Shown in pieces: positions 57,165 through 64,000 of a stretch of 64,000 nt of DNA. Origin of the DNA: Pratylenchus scribneri (Eukaryota > Nematoda > Chromadorea > Rhabditida > Pratylenchidae); contig JAQSEB010000082.1 in the NCBI GenBank assembly GCA_030063045.1, forward strand, positions 496,001 to 560,000, written 5' to 3'. A program made the position numbers and the translations under genes. How positions within the stretch are numbered: position 1 is the first letter of the stretch; the number at the start of each line of letters is the position of its first letter. The notes under the pieces were generated by a model. It was not told the origin of the DNA and searched no databases. It worked only from the letters and a program-made list of their open reading frames with translations.

Positions 57165-60100
57165 TCAAATTAATTCTTTGCCCTCCTTCAATTTGTCGCA
57201 AACTTTCGCAATTTGTGCAATATGCGCGGGCGTCACACGGCAACAACCACCAAATATTCGGGCACCCAGTGAATACCAATGGGGGATGAGGGAAGCAATC
57301 CTAAAATAAAAATTGAAAATTAAATTAAAAATTGACAAAAAAACGAACATATCAATTTGGGTTGGCCCATAGAATTGCTGACTTTCGGGATTCCAAATTT
57401 CGCCACTGTTCGGATAGACAACCTATAAACAAAAATGAAATATATTTTTGATTAAAATTAATTAATTTTGCATACCAATGCTTTCCTATTTCCCGTTTTG
57501 TTTGCCTCCTCCAGCAATTCCGTCACATGTTCAGGCGCTGTACAATTCACTCCGATTGCCACCACCTTTATATTATATTATTAATTGAAGACAACACAAT
57601 AAAAATTTAAAAAAAAAACAATATAATAAATTGTAATAAATTGCTGGGCAAAAAAACCAAAATTTAGTTTTTAATAATTCCACTTGTTTTACAATTGCCC
57701 CAAATAATTCCGCCTGTTTTACAATTGCCCCAAATAATTCCACTTGTTTTACAATTGCCCCAAATAATTCCGCCTGTTTTACAATTGCCCCAAATAATTC
57801 CGCCTGTTTTACAATTGCCCCAAATAATTCCGCCTGTTTTACAATTGCCCCAAATAATTCCGCCTGTTTTACAATTGCCCCAAATAATTCCGCCTGTTTT
57901 ACAATTGCCCCAAATAATTCCGCCTATTTTACAATTGCCCCAAATAATTCCGCCTGTTTTACAATTGCCCCAAATAATTCCGCCTATTTTACAATTGCCC
58001 CAAATAATTCCGCCTGTTTTACAATTGCCCCAAATAATTCCGCCTATTTTACAATTGCCCCAAATAATCCGCTTCGCTTGTTTCCAACATTTAATTCCAC
58101 CTAATACCATTTTAATCATCGATTCTTTCCAATTGAACTATGTTTTGTAAATCATAAAAAAATTTCACTCACCTTTTGCATGGAATTGGCCAATTTGACA
58201 ACATCGGCGAATAAATCGCCACTCCTTGTCCTTTTCCCATCTTCGCAACTATTCACCACCCATGCGCGAATTTCCGGCCCAAATTGGTCCAATACTTTGC
58301 CCAAACATTTCACTTCTTTCAGCGATGGGATTGTCTCAAAAACAAGGGTACGAATGCCGGCGGCGATCAACGGCCGGGATTGGCCCAAATAATAGTCAAT
58401 GATGGTCTAAAAAATAAAATAAAATTATGGATTATAAAAATATTTTGCCTGCTCTTTGAAATCCGCCTTCTTCACATATTCTCCCGTATATTCCGAACCA
58501 TCGCGTAAATATGTGGCATAAGGGCCAACAGAACCGACCAAATGAACGGAACGACCCGAGGCAGAAATTGCCTCACGTGCAATTTGGACGGCTTTCTGAA
58601 AATGGAAGGATAATTAAAGGATGAATTTTCGTGGAATACTTTCCAATTTGTCGCCATTTTTAATTACTCATCAACGTAAAACGACTGAACCAATTTTGAT
58701 GATTTTAATATCAATTTAAGGAATAGATTCTCGACTATCCAAATGATATTAATTTATTTAAATTGCTTCAAAATTTATGGAAATATGCGCAAAAATCATT
58801 GAAAAGTTAGCTAATCCATAGTTTAAAATTCATTTTAAATCGTTTTTTGAAAATAATTCCATCAATTTTGAACCAAATTAAATAAAATTAATATCATTAA
58901 ATAGCCAAAAGTCTGCTCTTTAATTTGACACTAAATTTATCAAAAATTCCGACTTTGATGAGTTATTATAAACGGTGCTAAATTGGTTTGTTCTGGAATA
59001 TCTACCTGAATGAGGGCATCCGCCTCCTCTCGGCTATATCCCCTGGATTCCATCAATTTTGGGATGCAAACATGGTAAGTGTTCGTTTCGATGATGTCGG
59101 CGCCCGCATCAATGAACCTGTACAAAAGGAGGGGAATGTGTAATTTTATAATTATTCCCACATTTGATGACATTTTTGGACCAAATGTGGTGCCTCAACC
59201 AGGGCACCACCACTCCAAATTTCGGACTGATCAACGGGGTAGCCGAGTGCTTCCAACTGTGAACCGAATCCCCCGTCCAAAATGAGTACTTGAGGTGGAA
59301 TTTGGGGATGGGCCTTGGGGGCAAGTTGATGGGGGATGGGAAAATTGGTATTGGCTGGCATCGGTGATTTTGATTTGATTTTTAATTGAATGAATTATTA
59401 TGGTTTTAAAGGTGCTAAATGGAAACGGACCTTTATTTTTTTATCAATGAATAATCGGAGGATTAATTATGGATTTAAAGGTGATAAACGGGATTGGGCT
59501 ATTCAAGGAAAATATAACTTTTGCCGATAAATTATCTATTTTTTGAGGCCATATAATTTGGCCATAACAAAGAGTTTATGGTTAGGTTTAGATTAGGGCT
59601 AGATTTTCGGACATAGAAACTTAAGCCTGACCTGGCCAAGTTAAATGTCCTCAAAAAAGATTTTTCGGTCAAAAATTTTTTTTGTAAAATTCCATTTCGA
59701 TAAATTAAATACTATCCTTATCAATGAATTAAGTGAATAAGTGAAATGACTTTATAATTGATAAATGGGGAGAAAATGTGAGCCCAAAAATTATGCTAAA
59801 AATTTGTTTTGCTTTGCACTGATGAAATGGAAATTGGAAAATGGGGAAGGAGAGATGACCCAGCAAGCAAACCCATCCTGGGTTGAATTTATTCCTATTA
59901 TTTTCTTTGTGTTTTGCTTCATTTTTATTGTGTATTCTTTTTGTTGATGCAAATTGGTTGTTTTGCAATTGATGGGGGGAATTCATGTGAAAGGGGAGAA
60001 AAGAAAGGTGCAAAGTTTGCAATCCCAATTTTGTCTATGCGCAATGAACCAGTTTTTATTATTATTCTTCCAAAATGCTTGGCTAATCAAGTTTTGAATT

Positions 60101-61165
60101 TGAAAGCAAATTGGGGGTTTAGCTAATTTTCTTATTATAAAAAATAATGTAATGTGATCCAGGCGAAAAAAGGAAATGAAAATTTATTATTATAGCCGCA
60201 TTTTCATTTAAATCAGCATCATTTTAGCCACGGAATATGGAAATTATATTTATCATTTTTCCCAATAATCATATGATAATTTTTTTTAATGAGTTGGTGG
60301 CAAAGTTGGTAAAGTGATCTTTTTAAGATAGTAAACAGGAGGTTCGATTCACAGTGACAGAAACTCTTTATTTTCTGTCGCCTTGAACCTCTTGACCATA
60401 ATCAAAGGAAGCATCCCTACTGGGCGCAAGACTTTATTAAACGAAAAAGCACTGAAAGATTTTCAATGAATTTAATATAAGATTAAGAAGCTCGATCAAC
60501 TCTATCAAATGATGCAAATTTCAGATTAATCGGTTTAAAATTCAAAGAGTTATGACCAAAAATGTCGAAAAAATGATGAAAAATGGTATCAGATATATTT
60601 TCTAAGTTATATTTCCAGTAAAACTAAACCAATCTTTTTAAATTATATACCATTCAATAGCTAAGATATAGCTCTTCAATATGACATTAAATTTGTTGGA
60701 AAAAGTTAAATACTTCAAAAGTTTTAATACGCCAAACTTTTTCGCGCCCAGTTGGCCTGCGCCCAGTAGGGGTGTACGGTGTACCCATAATCAAATTTTA
60801 TCATTATAAAATGAATGAATTTCTTATAATTTTTCGTGTCGAAAAATAATTTATTTTTGAGGCATTTAGATTTAAGACTCCGGATCAGCCTTTTGTCATA
60901 ATTTTATTTTGCTGCCCATTTCCCTGCCAAAATTCCCCAAATCTTTCACCTACATTTTATGAGCCTTCTGCACCAAATCTGGAGCATCAATCAGTGCACC
61001 CCCACTCCATAAATCATCATTCTGAATGAGACAAAATGGCTTAAAGGTGAATTATTCAGTTGCCTCAGTTTTGAAGCCTAAATGAGCCAACAATGTGCCA
61101 AATGCTCCGTCCAAGACCAATGGCCCATTCCCATCATTGTTGTGACCTTCAATGCCCAAATTCAT
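57165..61165 (-). CDS. Homocysteine S-methyltransferase with two alternative sets of 5' exons
   Basis: Shared exons: 59117-59006, 58595-58449, 58406-58173, 57565-57476, 57422-57349 and 57300-57165. They encode FIDAGADIIETNTYH, GRSVHLVGSVGPYATYLRDG, YLGQSRPLIAAGIRTLVFET, the zinc-ligand region VVAIGVNCTAPEHV, and GARIFGGCCRVTPAHI near the C-terminus. The Cys of VNC and the GGCC pair are the three zinc ligands of this family, which methylates homocysteine to methionine using S-methylmethionine or a similar donor. Two 5' ends exist. Form A is one exon, 59361-59162 (LILDGGFGSQLEALGYPVDQ, WSGGALVEAPHLVQKCHQM). Form B is two exons, 61165-61064 and 61021-60954 (PLVLDGAFGTLLAHLGFKTE, LWSGGALIDAPDLVQKAHKM). 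Both end in the same phase (AT|G) and can join the common exon at 59117. The form B intron and the intron at 58448-58407 have GC donors. The 13-unit satellite fills another intron. Confidence 0.85.
57674..58072. repeat. 30-bp satellite array 3 (about 13 units), reverse orientation
   Basis: Reverse complement of the arrays at 28.1 and 38.8 kb (CCGCCTGTTTTACAATTGCC + CCAAATAATT). It lacks the 33-bp variant; some units read CGCCTATTTT or CACTTGTTTT. In an intron of the methyltransferase gene. Confidence 0.95.
58650..58990. mobile_element. B-family foldback element, copy 12
   Basis: In the methyltransferase intron between 59006 and 58595. Left end 'atttgtcgccatttttaatt'; right end 'tttgatgagttattataaac'. 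Confidence 0.85.
59510..59710. mobile_element. D-family foldback element, copy 4
   Basis: Between the two alternative 5' ends of the methyltransferase. Left arm 'gaggccatataatttggcc'; right arm 'aaaaaagatttttcggtca'. Confidence 0.8.
60285..60400 (+). repeat. tRNA-like Pol III unit (SINE-like), best-preserved promoter
   Basis: A-box TGGCAAAGTTGG at 60298 matches the consensus exactly; B-box GGTTCGATTCA at 60341 has one mismatch. Spacing is tRNA-like. A tail 'cagaaactctttattttctg' that could form a hairpin follows. No acceptor stem was found. Inside the long intron of form B of the methyltransferase. Confidence 0.65.
60825..60905. mobile_element. D-family element, copy 5 (one arm only)
   Basis: 'ttttcgtgtcgaaaaataat' and 'ttatttttgaggcattta' are present; the second arm is missing. 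Confidence 0.7.
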
Positions 61166-61254
61166 TTGAATTTAATAGTGAATAAATTTTTCTTTGGAAA
61201 CTATAATAATATTAGGTTTTATGCGATTAATCTAAATAGCAACAAAATAGAAGG

Positions 61255-61600
61255 GCTTTTCAGTATCTGGCCATTTTTTGGTCATAACTCATAACTCAAA
61301 AGGAAGTAACCAATTCAAGAAGGCGATATGATATTAGAAATCCCAAAATGCCCTCTAAAAGTGGCTTAATTAATTTTTCGAAAAATTAAAACAATTTATA
61401 AAATAAGCGGCTTTACCTTAAATCAATCAGAAAATTAGGGTTTATTACACTTAAAGGCATTTAATCCTTTAAAGTTGTATTTAATAAAAATTTAAATAAA
61501 GCCACTTTTTAGAGGACACTTTGGCTTTTCAATGGTATATCGCCTTCTCAAATTGGCCAATGCCTCGTTGAGCTTTAGGCAAAAATAACCCAGGTCAATT
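61255..61600. mobile_element. A-family foldback element, copy 22
   Basis: Upstream of form B of the methyltransferase. Arms 'caagaaggcgatatgatat' and 'atggtatatcgccttctca'. Confidence 0.85.
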
Positions 61601-62105
61601 ATTGAAATGCCCCCTAAAAGTAAAAAAATCAATTCCTTTGACAAACTTTAAAAAATGGTCTGATTCAAAATGTGGGAATAAAAACCACTTTTATTATTTG
61701 CACATTTTTCACTCCCTAAATTTTTGTTTATTTATTAAAGTAAAAAATATTTTTTATTGAAATATTTTGGTTGCACTTTTTATAAATTGTTTTTTTTTGA
61801 ATCAAAATAGACAAAATTAATTAATTTAAATTGGAATAAATGGAAGAAAATATTGCGAATTAATATGAGGAAAAATAAAATAAAAAGTGAATTTAAACCG
61901 GGGAAAAACACAATTTTTGATAGAATTGAATGCAATTAATTAAATTTAAATGCCTTTTTGTTCTGTGTTGATTTGTTATTGATTTGGAATTGGAATGAAT
62001 GAAAATGGCTAATAAATTGGCAGTAAACAAAAAAGGTAAACACAATTTTATAAACTCGTCGTCGGTAATTCTTCTGCTTTTTTCTTATCATTTTCTTTAT
62101 TTCAT
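61601..62105. other. Spacer with the 3' flank of the proline-rich gene
   Basis: Very AT-rich, with AATAAA-like motifs on the minus strand. No gene seen. Confidence 0.45.
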
Positions 62106-64000
62106 TCATCTTCGCCCATTTCCGCCACCGTTGCCAATTTCCCTTGCCGAATAGATTATTCCATCCAATTCTCCATTCAATCCATGCAAAATTTGGTCCA
62201 TTTGAAGTCGACGATTTATTTGATGGCCACCACCCGTTGAATGGAAGGAGGGCGGCACATTGAATTGGCCACCACCAAATTGGAAATGTTGCGGGTTGGC
62301 CATTTCGGCTGGGGCAAACATTTTTTGCACATTTCTTGGAGTGGTCGGTTGCGAGAATGAACCGTGGGCACCGAATATAAGGGGCGGTGGCCGATTGGCA
62401 TAGGGCAATGTGGGGGACAGGGGCATTGGGGCTTAAATTGGGAGGAAATTTACAAATAAATTGGGCAGTGTAATTTTTTCTATTAGAAGCCCATGGGATT
62501 CTCTCTTTCATAGTTTCCCTAGTTTGGGCTTTTAATAGAAAAATGATATATTAAAATGCAGAAAAAAATTGAATTTGTTGAAAGCTTTTCGTGTTGAAAA
62601 TTTGGGCCATATAATTGGCCAAATCAGTTGGCTTCTTTAAGATTCCTAGGCTCTAAAAATTAAGCAAAAATCTTATTCCAAAGCTAACCCTAAATGTCCT
62701 AATAAGCATTAATAGTTTGTTATGGCCAAATTATATGGCCCCAAAAAGATTATTTTTCGACACAAAATTTTTTCGGAAAACAATCTTTTTGAATATAAAT
62801 TGGGAAAAGGCAAAGGGGGGACGGACGACCTGGAGGCGGTGGAATATGTCCAATGAAGAAATTGGCACCCTTTTCATCCTCCTCATCCAGCAATTCTGGC
62901 GGTGGTTCCCTCGGCAATTGGGCAATTATTTGGCTGGTCCTAAAAAAAGAGAATTTTTTCAATTCATTTTATTATTGGAAATTGGAAATATCATCGATTG
63001 AGTCCTTGTTAGGATATTCTTTCGACTATAACTCAATAAAATAAGTAACCAATTTTGGAAGGCAATAAATAATTTTAAAGCTAAAAGTGCACTTTTTAAT
63101 GTAGCTTTTATAATTTTTGAATACATAAAAAATTTTATAAGAAAAACGGCTTTTCCTCCAATCAATTAGAAAATTCGAGTTAATTACACTCAAAGACATA
63201 TTATTTTTTAAGGCTTCAAAATTAATATAATTTAAATTAGCTATTTTGTAGAGGGCACTTTCGGCTTTTCAAAGATATATTGCGTTCCCAAATTGGCCAA
63301 TGCCTCGCTGAGATATGGGCCAAAAATTGATGCCAGAAATTGGATTGATTGCCCTGGGTTAAATCACCCAATCTCTTTTCTTCTTATCCTACTGTAACGC
63401 AAAGAGGGAAAGATGCCTTCCTTTTCACCAGCCTTATCCTACTGTATCGAAAAAGGAAAGGCGATTTCCTTTCCATTTAGAAGCGCTGATTGCGCCTTCA
63501 GCAGGCATCAATCAGGTAAATTCACTGGGATTGACTACAAAATGAGGGATTCAATCACAGTCCATTCTTTTGTTCATATCTCAGCGAGGCAATAATCAAT
63601 TCAGGAAGGCGATATAGCATTTTAAAGCCCAAAATATTCTCTACAATTTTGGCTATTTAAATTTTATGAAATCTTTCCTTTAAAATATAATTATATACCT
63701 TTTATTATAATAAGCTAGAATATTCTAATTGATTGGGGGAAAGCCGTTTATTCTATAAATTTTCAAAAAATTAGTTAAGCAATTTTTTAGAGGACATTTT
63801 TAGGATTTTCGAATGGCATATTTCCTTCTCGAATTGGTTTCTTCCTTGTTGAGCTATTGGCCAAATAAGTGAAGTACTCTCAGTCAGCCAGTTTCCTCAT
63901 ATTTCTACCTGTACAAATTCAGTCGTGGCGGTCCTTTATCACCGGCCTCCTTTTCCCCATTCCCATTCGGTTCAATCCCAAATGAACTGTTCCGAAAGTG
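62106..64000 (-). CDS. C-terminal part of an unrecognised proline-rich protein (5' end outside window)
   Basis: Three exons in phase: 64000(partial)-63909 (FRNSSFGIEPNGNGEKEAG, KGPPRLNLYR), 62939-62830 (TSQIIAQLPREPPPELLDEE, ANFFIGHIPPPP) and 62431-62106 (APMPLSPTLPYANRPPPLIF, EMANPQHFQFGGGQFNVPPS, RRLQMDQILHGLNGELDG), ending GNGGGNGRR and stop. No catalytic motif is visible. The Pro/Gly/Asn/Gln composition with short conserved-looking blocks suits an RNA-regulatory or adaptor protein, but that is only an impression. Good splice junctions and consistent phase make the gene itself likely. Confidence 0.6.
62580..62790. mobile_element. D-family foldback element, copy 6
   Basis: In an intron of the proline-rich gene. 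Left arm 'cttttcgtgttgaaaattt'; right arm 'aagattatttttcgacaca'. Confidence 0.8.
63005..63890. mobile_element. Two A elements (copies 23 and 24) around a second type of core
   Basis: A elements at 63005-63345 and 63555-63890. The 210-bp middle carries two TCCTACTGTA motifs and 'gaaaggcgatttcctttcc', related in reverse to 42.77-42.89 kb. In an intron of the proline-rich gene. Confidence 0.7.

Noticed and set aside
57664..58150. Open frames of about 150 codons on both strands (GGIIWGNCKT and PQIIPPVLQL repeats)
   Set aside because: They are translations of the 30-bp satellite, open because the unit is a multiple of three, and lie in an intron.
60285..60400. Functional tRNA gene
   Set aside because: Promoter boxes are good, but I cannot form a 7-bp acceptor stem or a convincing anticodon arm.

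Overview
The window is nuclear DNA from a nematode, most like a tylenchid of the cyst-nematode type (Heterodera/Globodera). It is AT-rich. Genes are split into many small exons by introns of about 40-60 bp. Long introns are almost always long because a palindromic repeat sits in them. At least five introns appear to use GC-AG splice sites. The recognisable proteins are animal proteins, several with clear nematode character. Exon models were built by hand from reading frame, splice dinucleotides and protein similarity, so individual boundaries may shift. Species assignment is inference.

Layout. 1-5.5 kb: three minus-strand genes in series: an F-box-like protein with a C-terminal membrane tail, the CRL4 ubiquitin-ligase adaptor CDT2/DTL, and the 5' end of an unrecognised gene. 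6.3-7.5 kb: a plus-strand DRAM/Frag1-type membrane protein. 9.2-13.4 kb: a minus-strand transcription factor with Gln-rich regions, a SAM/Pointed domain and a C-terminal ETS domain (ESE/ELF3-like architecture). 13.4-23.9 kb: gene-poor, rich in purine runs and poly-G tracts. 23.9-27.0 kb: minus-strand CRAL-TRIO + GOLD (SEC14-like) protein. 29.8-38.1 kb: plus-strand FAM184-type coiled-coil protein, followed after 350 bp by a plus-strand secreted DM13-domain protein (38.4-43.2 kb). 44.2-44.8 kb: a small minus-strand neuropeptide precursor that resembles NLP-49. 46.4-53.0 kb: a minus-strand long coiled-coil protein. 57.2-61.2 kb: a minus-strand homocysteine S-methyltransferase with two interchangeable sets of first exons. 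62.1-64 kb: the 3' end of a minus-strand proline-rich protein.

Repeats dominate the non-coding space. Four families of palindromic (foldback/MITE-like) elements, here called A (about 24 copies), B (12), C (9) and D (6), fill introns and spacers, and none was found in a coding exon. Some contain tandem arrays: a 46-bp array inside a C element, a 30-bp array inside a D element, and a second 30-bp satellite found at three loci, one of them bracketed by C-type inverted ends. A 193-bp foldback with an apparent 8-bp target duplication is nested in the largest C element. Four tRNA-like Pol III units are present. Two are clearly one SINE family and lie in opposite orientation in introns of the CDT2 gene.

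The genes do not form one pathway. The most notable observations are the duplicated alternative 5' exons of the methyltransferase, the number of GC-AG introns, the birth of tandem arrays inside foldback elements, and the NLP-49-like precursor, whose intron carries a B element.
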